Counted from the stretch's first letter, positions 17,319-26,436 are shown. The stretch: DNA of 64,000 nt from a halophilic archaeon SHRA6 (GCA_005239175.1 SOPS01000004.1:620001-684000), one strand, 5' to 3'. Translations and numbers: made by a program. The notes: generated by a model not told the origin, from the letters alone.

Positions 17319-17933
17319 TTACTCGTCGAAGCCGTCTCGGCCACGATCGTGCAGCCGCTTCGACACGTCCCCAACGCCGCTTTGCAGCTCTTCGTGGTAG
17401 GCAACGAGCCGATCGCGGAGTTCGACGTGTTCTCGCGAAAGCACCTGTACTGCCGACAGCGCGGCGTTGAACGACTTACCCGCGTCGACGGCGACGATCG
17501 GCGCACCTGTGGGCATCCCGATCACCGAGTCGACGGATTTCTCCTGGACTGGGACGCCGATTACGGGTATTGGGTACGCAATTGAGGCAGTCATATTCGG
17601 CAGATCAGCCGATTTTCCGCCCGCGCCAGCGATAATCACATCGAGACCGCGTTCGGCCGCTGTCTCGCCGTAGGCGTACATCAGTTCGGGCGTTCGGTGT
17701 GCGGAGACGACGTAGCTCTCGAACGTAAATCGACCGGCTGGCGGATTCTCAAAGTCGGTCTGTTCGGCAAAGCCGAGTTCAAAGAGCGCCTCGTACGCGC
17801 CGTCCATCGTTGGCAGGTCCGAGTCCGATCCCATGATGATCCCTATGTCGGGGGTTTCGGCAGGATCGCGGTCATGTTCGGCCTCGGCTTCGAGCCGATC
17901 GATCAGGTCTGAAACGCTTTGTGGTAGTGGCAT
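17319..17933 (-). CDS. purE: N5-carboxyaminoimidazole ribonucleotide mutase
   Basis: A 204-residue purine-biosynthesis enzyme that converts N5-CAIR to CAIR. The signature IGIIMGSDSDLPTMDGA is followed by VVSAHRTPELMYAYGE (catalytic His) and IAGAGGKSADLPNMTAS. Compared with the usual length of about 165, there is an acidic N-terminal extension of some 28 residues. It lies 6 bases downstream of purK, which supplies its substrate, so the two are an operon. The SDSD and AHRTPE motifs indicate the class I, purK-dependent type. Confidence 0.95.
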   Translation of the reverse strand: MPLPQSVSDLIDRLEAEAEHDRDPAETPDIGIIMGSDSDLPTMDGAYEALFELGFAEQTDFENPPAGRFTFESYVVSAHRTPELMYAYGETAAERGLDVIIAGAGGKSADLPNMTASIAYPIPVIGVPVQEKSVDSVIGMPTGAPIVAVDAGKSFNAALSAVQVLSREHVELRDRLVAYHEELQSGVGDVSKRLHDRGRDGFDE

Positions 17934-17939
17934 CTGTGA

Positions 17940-19106
17940 TCACTCGAATGTTAGGTCTGTAGTCAGATTTCTCGCGTCCGACAGGAGTGTTTCGATCTCG
18001 TCCGGGTCAGACGAGTCTGCAGCAGAATCGGTCACGGTCACATGGCCCATCTTCCGCAGCGGCCGAACCTCTCGCTTGCCGTACCAGTGCAAGTTTGCAT
18101 CCGACGATTCGAGGACAGGATCGACCCCAGCGAGGCTCGCGGGCGCAGGCTCGTCGACGTCGCCGAGGATGTTGACACTCACCGTCGGTGCACGGATGTC
18201 TGTCGGCCCCAGTGGCCATCCAAGGACCGCGCGAATGTGGTTTTCGAACTGTGAAGTCCGGGCGCCTTCAATCGTCCAGTGGCCTGAGTTGTGTGGCCGT
18301 GGGGCGATTTCATTGACCAGAATCTCGCCGTTTTGGGTCTCGAAGAGTTCGATTCCGTAGACGCCACGGCCGTCAAGCATCGACAAAACATCCGTGGCAA
18401 CCTCGGTTGCTCGATCGCAGACGTCAGGGTCGGCTCGTGGCGGGGAAACGCTCTCGCGGAGAATTTCGGCCTCGTGGATCGTCTCTGTCACGGGATAGGT
18501 CGCAACGTCGTCGGCTCCCTTGACACCGATCACCGACAGCTCCCGTTCGAACGGGACGAACGCCTCCGCCATCGCATCGCCGCCAACCGCCGACAGGGCG
18601 GCTTCGGCCTCGTCGGGTTCGAGCGCCGGTGCGTTACCGCGACCATCGTAGCCGCCGCGACGGGCCTTCACCATTACCCCATCAAGTTCTTGGATCGTGC
18701 GCACGAGATCACGCTCTCCACCGACGCCAACGAACTCCGGCACTGGGATCCCGGCGTGCGCGAGCGATTCGTTTTGGACTAGTTTGTCCTGGATCGTCCG
18801 AAGCGTGTCCGGATCAGGGTGGACAGGGACATCGTAGGCTTCGCTGACCCGATCGAGCACGTCGGGATCGGCCAGTTCGATCTCGAAGGTGAGCAGATCG
18901 ACTCGCTCGGCAAGTCGCTCGACAGCCTGCTCGTCGTCGAAGTCTCCCACGACCTGTTCGCGCGCGACCAACGACGCAGGACACTCGGGAGTTGGATCAA
19001 GGACCACAAGTTCGACACCGAGCGGGGCTGCCGCCTCTGCGAGCATCCGTCCGAGCTGACCGCCGCCGATCACGCCGATCGTCGGTCCGGGAATTCGTCG
19101 TGTCAC
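17940..19106 (-). CDS. purK: N5-carboxyaminoimidazole ribonucleotide synthase
   Basis: A 388-residue ATP-grasp enzyme that carboxylates AIR to N5-CAIR using ATP and bicarbonate. The N-terminal glycine loop TIGVIGGGQLGRMLAEAA, the ATP-grasp segment VMVKARRGGYDGRGN, and the metal-binding region GRGVYGIELFETQNGEILVNEIAPRPHNSGHWTIEG are present. The chosen start is a GTG at 19106 (VTRRIPGPTIG); an upstream frame start would add 14 residues unlike PurK. It is divergent from ribH and upstream of purE. Confidence 0.95.
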   Translation of the reverse strand: MTRRIPGPTIGVIGGGQLGRMLAEAAAPLGVELVVLDPTPECPASLVAREQVVGDFDDEQAVERLAERVDLLTFEIELADPDVLDRVSEAYDVPVHPDPDTLRTIQDKLVQNESLAHAGIPVPEFVGVGGERDLVRTIQELDGVMVKARRGGYDGRGNAPALEPDEAEAALSAVGGDAMAEAFVPFERELSVIGVKGADDVATYPVTETIHEAEILRESVSPPRADPDVCDRATEVATDVLSMLDGRGVYGIELFETQNGEILVNEIAPRPHNSGHWTIEGARTSQFENHIRAVLGWPLGPTDIRAPTVSVNILGDVDEPAPASLAGVDPVLESSDANLHWYGKREVRPLRKMGHVTVTDSAADSSDPDEIETLLSDARNLTTDLTFE

Positions 19107-19229
19107 GGTCGATCGATTACGGATGATACTGCATAAACGTTCCCACAAAGGGCGGATGAATAGTCACAAACGTGGATACGATCGGCCGCAAACGGTAGTT
19201 CTTTGCGGTGACCACGATATCGGTGAGCT

Positions 19230-19634
19230 ATGGTGAGACTTGGGCTCGTCGTCGCACAGTTCAACTCGTCGGTAACCGGGCCGATGCGCGAGGCCGCAGA
19301 GGCAGCTGCCGCCGAACGAAACGCCGAAATTGTCGAGACGATTGAGGTTCCGGGCGCGTACGACTCGCCGCTGGCAGCTGATCGGCTGGCGCGGCAGTCG
19401 GATGTTGCGGCCGTTGCAGTGCTCGGTGCAATCGTGACCGGTGACACCGAACACGATCGAGTAATCGGTGACGCGACCGCCAAATCGCTCACCGAGGTGA
19501 GTCTCGATCACGATAAACCGGTGACCTTCGGCGTGAGCGGACCGGGAATGAGTGCGGCAGAGGCACGCGAACGGACTGACAAGGGAGCGGAAGCGGTAAA
19601 CGCAGCGATCGACATGGTTGAGGTACTAGCATGA
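19230..19634 (+). CDS. ribH: 6,7-dimethyl-8-ribityllumazine synthase
   Basis: A 134-residue riboflavin-pathway enzyme that condenses the pyrimidinedione with 3,4-dihydroxy-2-butanone 4-phosphate. Visible features are the N-terminal VVAQFNSSVTGPMREAA substrate loop, VPGAYDSPLAADRL, and GAIVTGDTEHDRVIGDATAKSL, which carries the catalytic His. The length is in the short archaeal range. The TGA overlaps the ATG of the aminotransferase gene by 4 bases, so the two are co-translated although they are not in the same pathway. Confidence 0.92.
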   Translation: MVRLGLVVAQFNSSVTGPMREAAEAAAAERNAEIVETIEVPGAYDSPLAADRLARQSDVAAVAVLGAIVTGDTEHDRVIGDATAKSLTEVSLDHDKPVTFGVSGPGMSAAEARERTDKGAEAVNAAIDMVEVLA

Positions 19635-20782
19635 CACTGGACTTTGCGGACCGAGTTGAGCGGGTCGAACCGAGCGCAACGCTCGCGATCAGCAACCTTG
19701 CGAGCGAACTGGAAGCAGAAGGCAAAGACGTGGTCGACCTCTCGGTCGGCGAGCCGGATTTCCCGACGCCCGACAACGTCGTCAAAGCCGGGAAAGCGGC
19801 CCTGGACGCCGGCCACACCGGGTACACGTCCTCGAACGGGATCCGCGAGCTTCGGGAGGCGATCGCCGAGAAACTCCGCGGCAATGGCCTCGAAGCTACT
19901 GCCGACGAGATTATTGTCACGCCCGGCGGCAAGCAGGCACTCTATGAGGTTATCAACACCCTGATCGACGGTGGCGACGAGGTCGTGTTGCTCGATCCCG
20001 CCTGGGTCTCCTACGAGGCGATGGTCAAACTCGCCGGTGGATCGCTCTCGCGGGTCGATCTCTCTCCGTACGAATTCCAGCTTGAGCCAGCCCTCGACGA
20101 TCTGGCCGAGGTTGTCTCCGAGGACACAGAGTTGCTCGTCGTGAACTCCCCGTCGAACCCGACGGGCGCAGTGTACTCCGACGCAGCGCTGGAGGGCGTC
20201 CGCGATCTGGCAGTTGAACACGACATTACCGTCATTTCCGATGAGATCTACGAGCGGATCGTCTACGGCGTCGAGCAGACGTCACTCGGCTCGCTCGACG
20301 GGATGGGCGATCGAACGGTCACGATCAACGGCTTCTCGAAGGCCTTCTCGATGACCGGCTGGCGGCTCGGATATCTCCACGCTCCCGAGGCACTCGTCTC
20401 GCAAGCGAGCAAGCTACACTCTCATTCGGTGTCGTGTGCGGTGAACTTCGTCCAACACGCCGGCGTCGAAGCACTCTCGTCGGCCACCGACGACGCGGTC
20501 GAAGAGATGCGCGCCGCGTTCGCCGAGCGTCGCGATATGCTCGTCGATCTGTTGGCCGACCACGGCGTTGACGTTCCGGTCGGCGACGGCGCGTTCTACA
20601 TGATGTTGCCCGTCGACGACGACGATCAGGCGTGGTGTGAGGGTGCGCTCGAAGACGCGCAGGTTGCGACCGTGCCGGGCACTGCGTTCAACGCACCCGG
20701 CTACGCGCGGATCTCCTACGCCGCCAGCGAGGAACGGCTTCGGGAGGCAGTCGATCGGCTTGCGGAGAACGGCTACCTGTAA
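19631..20782 (+). CDS. pyridoxal-phosphate aminotransferase, class I (aspartate/aromatic type)
   Basis: A 383-residue fold-type I aminotransferase of the AspC subgroup 1-gamma kind. The PLP Schiff-base lysine is K237 in TINGFSKAFSMTGWRLGY. Asn in NSPSNPTGAVYS, Asp204 and Tyr207 in VISDEIYERIVY, and SVGEPDFPTP near the N-terminus are typical. Substrate (aspartate, or an aromatic or branched keto acid) cannot be fixed from sequence. It is coupled to ribH by a 4-base overlap. Confidence 0.9.
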   Translation: MTLDFADRVERVEPSATLAISNLASELEAEGKDVVDLSVGEPDFPTPDNVVKAGKAALDAGHTGYTSSNGIRELREAIAEKLRGNGLEATADEIIVTPGGKQALYEVINTLIDGGDEVVLLDPAWVSYEAMVKLAGGSLSRVDLSPYEFQLEPALDDLAEVVSEDTELLVVNSPSNPTGAVYSDAALEGVRDLAVEHDITVISDEIYERIVYGVEQTSLGSLDGMGDRTVTINGFSKAFSMTGWRLGYLHAPEALVSQASKLHSHSVSCAVNFVQHAGVEALSSATDDAVEEMRAAFAERRDMLVDLLADHGVDVPVGDGAFYMMLPVDDDDQAWCEGALEDAQVATVPGTAFNAPGYARISYAASEERLREAVDRLAENGYL

Positions 20783-20804
20783 ACAACGATTGTTCGATCG
20801 CAGG

Positions 20805-21413
20805 TTACGCAAAAACTGCGACCAAGGTCCCCTCTGTGAGCGGATCGGGCATCTGATCACGTCGCTCTTGTTTTTCGTACTGTGCTGCCTCAGGATAGTC
20901 GACTCGCGCTGCGCCCGTCTCATCAACCGCATACACGACGCCGTCGGTTCCCATCTCTGCAACCCAGTGGGAGCCATCGTCGCTCACACCCTCGCTCGCT
21001 CCACCAGTCACAAGGAGCATGACGATCGAGATCGGTCCAGCACGATCAATGACGGTCGTCTCTCGGACCGAGTACTCCACGCGCAGAATGTGGTCCGACG
21101 ATGTACAAATCGCTCGGTGGTGGACATACGCCCCCTCGAAGTCAGTGACATACTCGACCGCACTGTCGTCTGTAACCGTGCTTGGTGGCTCAGGGTAGGG
21201 AATTGTTCCGACAGTCTGGGCTTTTAGCGATTGTCCGCCCTGGTCGAACTCGATCGTTTTGGGATCGCGGTCGCACTCGGGTCGGTTTGGCTCACCTTCG
21301 AATTGGTCAGCGATCGTCGGATGGGAATCTGAAACATTGTCCGTCTGCAGACATCCAGGGATGGTCATCCCGAATGTGGCAATCAATGATAGAATTTTTC
21401 GGCGATCAATCAT
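20805..21413 (-). CDS. predicted Tat-exported lipoprotein of unknown function
   Basis: A 202-residue protein with an N-terminal twin arginine (MIDRRKILSLIA), a hydrophobic stretch and a lipobox-like TIPGC placing the modified cysteine near residue 21. The mature part is acidic and lacks recognisable domains; it includes two further cysteines (near RPECD and RAICTSSD) and repeated beta-like strands. Haloarchaeal lipoproteins are commonly exported folded through Tat. It stands alone, convergent with the aminotransferase. No function is proposed. Confidence 0.75.
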   Translation of the reverse strand: MIDRRKILSLIATFGMTIPGCLQTDNVSDSHPTIADQFEGEPNRPECDRDPKTIEFDQGGQSLKAQTVGTIPYPEPPSTVTDDSAVEYVTDFEGAYVHHRAICTSSDHILRVEYSVRETTVIDRAGPISIVMLLVTGGASEGVSDDGSHWVAEMGTDGVVYAVDETGAARVDYPEAAQYEKQERRDQMPDPLTEGTLVAVFA

Positions 21414-21514
21414 GGCTGAACATCACCCCGTGCTGATGAAAAATACTCGAAGACACAAACAGGTATTTGTGATATAGCGATCGGTTAGGGGAGGAACATC
21501 ACAGCGATACCGAC

Positions 21515-22378
21515 TTAGCCGCTGTCGACAAACCGAAACCCGTCGTCTGGTTCGTCGCTCGTTTTCAACGCTTCGTCGCCCGGATCGGCGGCTTCGGCGG
21601 CCTCGGCAATCTGCTCTGCCCGGGTGAAATCGCTCACGCCGCCGGTTCCCATCACGTCGCCGCCGTCGTCGTGGGCGAAAATCAGGCTGTCGGCGATCGA
21701 CGAAAACGCCTCTGCTGCGGGTGAGTCAGGGCGATACGTCACGATCGGCTCGCTTCGGTCCTGTGCAGCCGGCACCGCTGGATCGTCTGGCACAGCCCCG
21801 AGTAGTTCGGTCTCGAGAAATGACGCTAACCGCTCCGGTGGCGGCGCGTTGCCGGTCCCGCTACGATTGAAGATCACACCGGCGACGGTGCCATTGACCC
21901 GGTTGGCTAACTCGATCGTCTTTTTTGTGTCTCGGACAGCCGAAACCCGTGGTGTCGAGACGACGATTACCTCGTCTGCGAGCCGCAACGGGTAGATTGT
22001 CTCGGGGCTCACCCCGGCCGCGGTATCAACAAGCACAAAGTCGTATTTCGGTCGCAGCGCCCGGATGACTGGGGCGATCGTCGCGACGTTGACGGCGTTG
22101 AAATCGTCCAGTGAGGTATCTGCGGGGATCACGTCGACACCCGGCGGAACACGTGAGACGGCCTGGGAGACGCTTGCCGTCCCTGAGAGCACGTCGTGGA
22201 TCGTCATCTGCGGGTCAATCTTCAAAAAGTCCACGACGTTCGCCATTGCGAGATCAAGCTCAACAACGGCGACGCGCTCGCCGGCGTTGGCGAGTGCGGC
22301 ACCAAGGTTCAACGCAGTCGTCGTCTTTCCCACCCCGCCTTTCGCGCCGGCGATCGCGATTACAACGCCATCGGCCAT
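21515..22378 (-). CDS. MinD/ParA-family P-loop ATPase
   Basis: A 287-residue protein with the deviant Walker A GAKGGVGKTTTALNLG near the N-terminus, a conserved switch region (VDTAAGVSPETIYPLRLADEVIVVS) and an acidic, Ala/Asp-rich tail of about 60 residues. The family positions cellular structures or plasmids by ATP-dependent dimerisation. The missing MinC/MinE partners and the haloarchaeal abundance of MinD paralogues mean the cargo cannot be inferred. A clear TATA box precedes it. Confidence 0.85.
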   Translation of the reverse strand: MADGVVIAIAGAKGGVGKTTTALNLGAALANAGERVAVVELDLAMANVVDFLKIDPQMTIHDVLSGTASVSQAVSRVPPGVDVIPADTSLDDFNAVNVATIAPVIRALRPKYDFVLVDTAAGVSPETIYPLRLADEVIVVSTPRVSAVRDTKKTIELANRVNGTVAGVIFNRSGTGNAPPPERLASFLETELLGAVPDDPAVPAAQDRSEPIVTYRPDSPAAEAFSSIADSLIFAHDDGGDVMGTGGVSDFTRAEQIAEAAEAADPGDEALKTSDEPDDGFRFVDSG

Positions 22379-22400
22379 GTGCTATGTTCCACACCTCGAT

Positions 22401-22410
22401 CTGATAAATA
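22401..22410 (-). promoter_or_regulatory. TATA box of the MinD-like gene
   Basis: The minus-strand element TATTTATCAG is centred about 27 bases upstream of the ATG at 22378, so transcription probably starts at or within a few bases of the start codon. Confidence 0.55.
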
Positions 22411-22482
22411 CCGTGGTGTTTGCTGGTTCTGATGAATACCGGAGTGGTTGGGCAGACAGAACGCTGCGCATCGGCAGTAGGT

Positions 22483-22881
22483 TCACGATTTTTCTAGTCG
22501 GGCAACGGTCACTGGCCGATCGGCGTTGAGAATAATGTCCTGGGTGACACTGCCGAAAAGTGCCTTGCCAGCCGGCGATCGCTTCCGGCCACCAACGAGA
22601 ATCATGTCCGCATCGACCGCAGCGGTCAGCGATTGAATCGCCTCGCTTGGGTCGCCGCTTTCCTCGTGGACTGTCGCGTTGATTCCCGACTGTTCGAGTG
22701 TTTCGACAAATCGCCGAACAGAGCCAACCTGTGTCGCAGACGCTCCGCTCGGGTTGTCCTCGAATGAGTGGATAACGTGTACATCGTATTCTGCAGGGTC
22801 TCCGGGAAAGGCGGTTACCTGCTCAGCAAGCTGGATTCCGTGCTCCTCAACGTCGTCAACGCCGACTACAATTGTGTACAT
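22483..22881 (-). CDS. universal stress protein, UspA family
   Basis: A 132-residue single-domain Usp. It begins MYTIVVGVDDVEEHGIQLAEQV and ends with the ATP-binding loop GGRKRSPAGKALFGSVTQDIILNADRPVTVAR, matching G-2x-G-9x-G(S/T) in outline. This suggests the nucleotide-binding subclass. The start six codons downstream of another possible start is chosen because it gives the standard Usp N-terminus and sits one promoter spacing from a strong TATA box. It is probably a leaderless monocistronic stress gene. Confidence 0.88.
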   Translation of the reverse strand: MYTIVVGVDDVEEHGIQLAEQVTAFPGDPAEYDVHVIHSFEDNPSGASATQVGSVRRFVETLEQSGINATVHEESGDPSEAIQSLTAAVDADMILVGGRKRSPAGKALFGSVTQDIILNADRPVTVARLEKS

Positions 22882-22900
22882 AAATGGTCGTTCGAACAAG

Positions 22901-22910
22901 AACTATTTAT
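22901..22910 (-). promoter_or_regulatory. TATA box of the uspA-like gene
   Basis: The minus-strand sequence ATAAATAGTT lies 20-29 bases upstream of the ATG at 22881 in an AT-rich spacer, the spacing expected for leaderless haloarchaeal transcripts. Confidence 0.6.
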
Positions 22911-22969
22911 GTTATGTTATTCAGTTTTAGAGGGTGATCTGAGCGGCTGAGCAAGCCAACAGAACGGGC

Positions 22970-23653
22970 TCAGACGTCGAGTCTTTCTGCGAACTCGAAT
23001 AGCGATTTGACCGTGAGATCGGGGTCGGTCCCAAATGTTTCCCACGGGGTTCGCTTTCGATCGAGCCAGACAGCCTGTAGTCCGGCATGACTCGCACCCA
23101 TTACGTCGAACCAGCCCGCAGTCACGTGGGCGATCTCTGCCGTTGGGGAACCGATCCTGTCTGCCGCGTGGCGGTAGAGGCCGGCGGCTGGTTTGAACGT
23201 CTCAATCTCGTCAGCGCTAATTGTATCCACAATGAGGTCGCCGATGTTGGCGTGATCGACCATCGACGTCAACATCTCTGGGTTTCCGTTCGAGACCACA
23301 TAGCAGTCGTAACCGCCCTCTCGGAGGCGTTCGATACCCGTCCGAACGTCGTCGAACACCTCCAGTTCGTGATAAACCGCCAGAATCTCGTCTCGCTCGT
23401 CAGTCGTGACGTCGACGCCGTGGGCATCAAGGGCATACTGGAGGGCGTCGCGGTTGATCTCGTAGAACGGCTGGTACGCGTCGATCTGGTTGGCAACGAA
23501 CGTGTAGGCAAGCGATCGAGAGCGCCAGAGCTTCGAGACAGGTTCAGGGTCTTTGACTCGTGCGTCGAGGGCCTGTTCGGCGGCGTCAACATCGACCAGC
23601 GTGCTGTAGGAATCGAATGTTACGGTCGAAACGCGATCGGGATCGAATGACAT
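22970..23653 (-). CDS. haloacid dehalogenase-type (HAD) hydrolase
   Basis: A 227-residue protein of the haloacid dehalogenase type II subfamily. The nucleophile is Asp14 in VTFDSYSTLVDVD. Further motifs are VVSNGNPEML (motif II Ser/Asn), the Lys in DEIETFKPAAGLYRHAADRIG, and HVTAGWFDVMGASHAGLQAVWLDR (motif IV region). In place of the canonical DD pair, FDVMGA retains one Asp, as in haloacid dehalogenases. Substrate may be a 2-haloacid or a phosphorylated metabolite; this is not decided here. Confidence 0.88.
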   Translation of the reverse strand: MSFDPDRVSTVTFDSYSTLVDVDAAEQALDARVKDPEPVSKLWRSRSLAYTFVANQIDAYQPFYEINRDALQYALDAHGVDVTTDERDEILAVYHELEVFDDVRTGIERLREGGYDCYVVSNGNPEMLTSMVDHANIGDLIVDTISADEIETFKPAAGLYRHAADRIGSPTAEIAHVTAGWFDVMGASHAGLQAVWLDRKRTPWETFGTDPDLTVKSLFEFAERLDV

Positions 23654-23690
23654 GACTCACCAGAGGGTCGCCAAGGTGGTAACCGTTGGC

Positions 23691-23963
23691 TCATTGTGGC
23701 TCTGGTGGCTCAGCGTCGTCAACGTTCTCGGAGACGTACGTGACGAGCCACAGGAAGAAGCCGAGAATAACACCGATCGTGATTGCGCCGTAGACGGCCA
23801 GCCCGATCGAGGTCGGTGGTAACTCAATCAGAAAGAACAATCGCGGCGGCGTGACCGAGGAGACGACCATCGGGAGCAAGTAGCCGGTGACGCCAGCAAA
23901 CGCGACAATCCCGAGATACAAAATGAGAATGATCCGTTTGCCGCTGCGCGATCGGGTAGACAC
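23691..23963 (-). CDS. small two-helix membrane protein (DUF7520-like)
   Basis: A 90-residue protein with two membrane helices (IILILYLGIVAFAGVTGYLLPMVV and IGLAVYGAITIGVILGFFLWLV), a basic N-terminus and an acidic Pro-rich C-terminus. The start is a GTG at 23963. From memory it resembles DUF7520, a haloarchaeal family found near heme-copper oxidase genes; function is unknown. Its place next to the coxA cluster suggests an oxidase assembly or accessory role, which is inference. Confidence 0.65.
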   Translation of the reverse strand: MSTRSRSGKRIILILYLGIVAFAGVTGYLLPMVVSSVTPPRLFFLIELPPTSIGLAVYGAITIGVILGFFLWLVTYVSENVDDAEPPEPQ

Positions 23964-24082
23964 ACACCATGGTATGGGTTGGGCCCCATAGGGGTTTACG
24001 ATTCTGTATGCAATCAGATGGACTCGCCTGCAGCAGTCAACTGGACCGATGTCGCTTTGAGGGACGATCCCGAACGAGTTGT

Positions 24083-24166
24083 ATGGAAGACCGAGACCTA
24101 CTCGGGCTCGTACTCGCAGGAATTGCCGTGATGATGTTTCTCACCGGTATCGTCCTCATCATGTGA
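24083..24166 (+). CDS. putative 27-residue single-helix membrane peptide
   Basis: The frame encodes a charged MEDRD start followed by one continuous hydrophobic helix (LLGLVLAGIAVMMFLTGIVLIM). A longer start at 24008 adds residues with no membrane character. A second short frame (24018-24131, 37 residues) overlaps it in another phase, so only one or neither may be translated. Single-helix peptides of this size occur as oxidase subunits, and this one lies beside a cox cluster; function is unproven. Confidence 0.4.
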   Translation: MEDRDLLGLVLAGIAVMMFLTGIVLIM

Positions 24167-24269
24167 CTGCAGAGCTTGTTGGATGATTTCAAACCTGTAA
24201 AAGGCGTCAGATCGCACAAGTCCGCTGACTTTGAGTCACGCTCGTCCGATTAGCCGCCGATTCAATTGG

Positions 24270-24485
24270 TCAGTTATCACGTCGGTTGTCCTGTAACTCT
24301 TGAGCTTGCTCGTCTATTTTATTGAGCTCTCGCTCAATTTCCGTGTCAGAACCGCCATGTGAGTCCCGTACAGACAAATCTAGGGGGGACGGTACGAAGT
24401 TTTCTCCATCTTTTTTGCCTTCTTCATCTCGCTCTTCGCTCCGTCTGAACAATGAGATAAACACCTCCCAGAGTGTCCGGCTCAT
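24270..24485 (-). CDS. small acidic haloarchaeal protein downstream of coxA
   Basis: A 71-residue hydrophilic protein starting with an amphipathic helix MSRTLWEVFISLFRRSEERD. It contains a central FVPSPLDLSVRDSHGG and a charged helical tail. I recall similar proteins with the FVPSPLDLSVR motif in other haloarchaea, but not their function. It lies 148 bases downstream of coxA on the same strand. Neither signal peptide nor membrane helix is present. Confidence 0.7.
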   Translation of the reverse strand: MSRTLWEVFISLFRRSEERDEEGKKDGENFVPSPLDLSVRDSHGGSDTEIERELNKIDEQAQELQDNRRDN

Positions 24486-24633
24486 AATTCCAGTATCCCC
24501 GGTTCCTTGGTAAGTGTTCGCATTGTTTGTGGGTTACTTGATCTGAGGTGGCTGCGGACTATACGACCCGTTCTACGACACGATCGTGGAAAATGTGTGA
24601 AAAAAAGGACTAACTGCTGCGTCGCAAGCGCGA

Positions 24634-26436
24634 TCAGTTGTCGTCAGATTCCGTACCGCCGTCGGTCCGAACCTCACCGCCGTCGGCGATCGGCTCTTCG
24701 TCGCCACCGTCGGTGAGTGCCGTTTCGATACGGCGATCGAGCCACTGCCATTCGACAGTGTGAACGCCGTCTTCTTTGAGGTTCCACGGGTCACCCGACT
24801 CGATTCGCTTGCCACCGAGCCAGGAGGTCACGAGGTTCCACACGAAGATGATCTGTCCCACGAGGAGGATCATCGCGCCGACCGTCGCGATCGCGTTCAG
24901 GGTAAAGAACTGCGGGAGGTACGTCGCGTACCGACGTGGCATCCCACCGTATCCGAGCAGGATCATCGCGAAGAACGTGATGTTCGTGCCGATGAACGAC
25001 AGCGCGAAGTGCGCCTTTCCGAGCGTCGCTTGGTACATCCGGCGAGTCACGAGCGGGAACCAGTAGTAGATACCCGCAAAGCCGGCGAAGGCGATCGCAC
25101 CCATGACAATGTAGTGGAAGTGTCCGACCACGTAGTAGGTGTCGTGCAGCACGAGGTCAACCGGAATCGACGCGAGGAAGACACCGGTCACGCCACCAAT
25201 GATGAAGTTTGAGACGAAGCCGATACAGAACAACATCGGTGTCGTGAGCCGCAGGCGGCCGTTCCACAGGGTCGTGATCCAGTTGAACGTCTTCACCGCC
25301 GAAGGGATCGCGATCGCAAGCGACACTGCCATGAACGATGCGCGAAGCCGTGGGTCCATACCGGTCGCGAACATGTGGTGGGCCCACACACCGAACGAGA
25401 GGACACCGATCGCGAGCGTGGAGTAGACGACGAACTTGAACCCGAAGAGCTTCCGGCCCGCAAACCGCGGCAGGACGTAGCTAACGATTCCCATCATCGG
25501 CAGCACAAGGATGTACACCTCGGGGTGACCGAAGAACCAAAACAGGTGCTGCCACAGCATGTTCCCACCATCAGTGAGGAAGAACGTAGTGCCGAAGTTT
25601 CGATCGGCGAGCAACATCAACAGCGCACTGCCCAGAAGCGGGAAGGCGAACAGGATGAGCCCAGACTGGGTGAGAATCGTCCACGAGAAGATGTCGAGGT
25701 TTGCCCACGAAACGTTCTCATCGCGCTGGGTGAAGATGGTCGCGATGAAGTTGATCGCGCCCATCGTCGCGGCGACCCCAGAGAGGTGCAGCCCGAGCAG
25801 CATGAGGTCGATGCCAGCGCCGCCGGCAGGGTCGTTACCGACGCCGGCCGAAAGCGGCGTGTACATTGTCCAGGCGGTCTGTGCGGGGCCGAAGCCGAGC
25901 CCGAGCGGTTGGGCGAAAAAGCCCGCCCAGATCATGATCGCCGATGGCGGCAACAGCCAGAACGCGATCGCGTTGATCCGCGGGAACGCCATGTCATCTG
26001 CGCCAATAATAAGCGGAACGAGGTAGTTCGCGAACGCAGCAATAATCGGCGTCCCAAAGAGGAACAACATTGTGATGCCGTGGCTCGTCAAAAGCGAGTT
26101 GTACACGGCGGGTTCGATGAAGGTTGTGTTGGGTGTCGCCAGTTCGATCCGCATCGCGGCCACCATCAATCCGCCGACGGCGAACGCGAACAGCCCGTAG
26201 GCCCCGTATAGAATGCCGATATCCTTGTGATCAACTGTTGTGAGCCACCGCACGATTCCTGCCGGTTTCTCCTGTTCGATGTACTCGGATCGCTCGCCCT
26301 GACTGACGACGCCGCCGGCAGACGCGGAGTACGACCGCCAGTCTTCGATCCGAGTGAGCCACGCGATGACGGCGATGAGGAGGACCCCCATGAACACCGT
26401 CAGCGCGATCTGTGCGTTGATTGCCATGGAGGACAT
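24634..26436 (-). CDS. coxA: heme-copper terminal oxidase subunit I
   Basis: A 600-residue catalytic subunit reducing O2 to water and pumping protons. Heme and CuB ligands are visible: the low-spin heme His in TSHGITMLFLFGTP, the CuB His with cross-linked Tyr in WFFGHPEVYILVLPMMG, the His pair in GVWAHHMFATGMD, and the high-spin and low-spin His in HDTYYVVGHFHYIVMG. The HPEVY tyrosine and GxxH pattern indicate a type A (aa3-like) oxidase. An extra N-terminal helix (ALTVFMGVLLIAVIAWLTR) precedes the core, and the C-terminus is acidic. Starts at 26436 or 26427 are both possible. Subunit II is not in this window. Confidence 0.96.
   Translation of the reverse strand: MSSMAINAQIALTVFMGVLLIAVIAWLTRIEDWRSYSASAGGVVSQGERSEYIEQEKPAGIVRWLTTVDHKDIGILYGAYGLFAFAVGGLMVAAMRIELATPNTTFIEPAVYNSLLTSHGITMLFLFGTPIIAAFANYLVPLIIGADDMAFPRINAIAFWLLPPSAIMIWAGFFAQPLGLGFGPAQTAWTMYTPLSAGVGNDPAGGAGIDLMLLGLHLSGVAATMGAINFIATIFTQRDENVSWANLDIFSWTILTQSGLILFAFPLLGSALLMLLADRNFGTTFFLTDGGNMLWQHLFWFFGHPEVYILVLPMMGIVSYVLPRFAGRKLFGFKFVVYSTLAIGVLSFGVWAHHMFATGMDPRLRASFMAVSLAIAIPSAVKTFNWITTLWNGRLRLTTPMLFCIGFVSNFIIGGVTGVFLASIPVDLVLHDTYYVVGHFHYIVMGAIAFAGFAGIYYWFPLVTRRMYQATLGKAHFALSFIGTNITFFAMILLGYGGMPRRYATYLPQFFTLNAIATVGAMILLVGQIIFVWNLVTSWLGGKRIESGDPWNLKEDGVHTVEWQWLDRRIETALTDGGDEEPIADGGEVRTDGGTESDDN

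Noticed and set aside
25375-26211. 278-codon plus-strand open frame across coxA
   Set aside because: It is Arg/Glu/His/Gln-rich, antisense to a clearly conserved oxidase gene, and an artefact of high GC codon bias.
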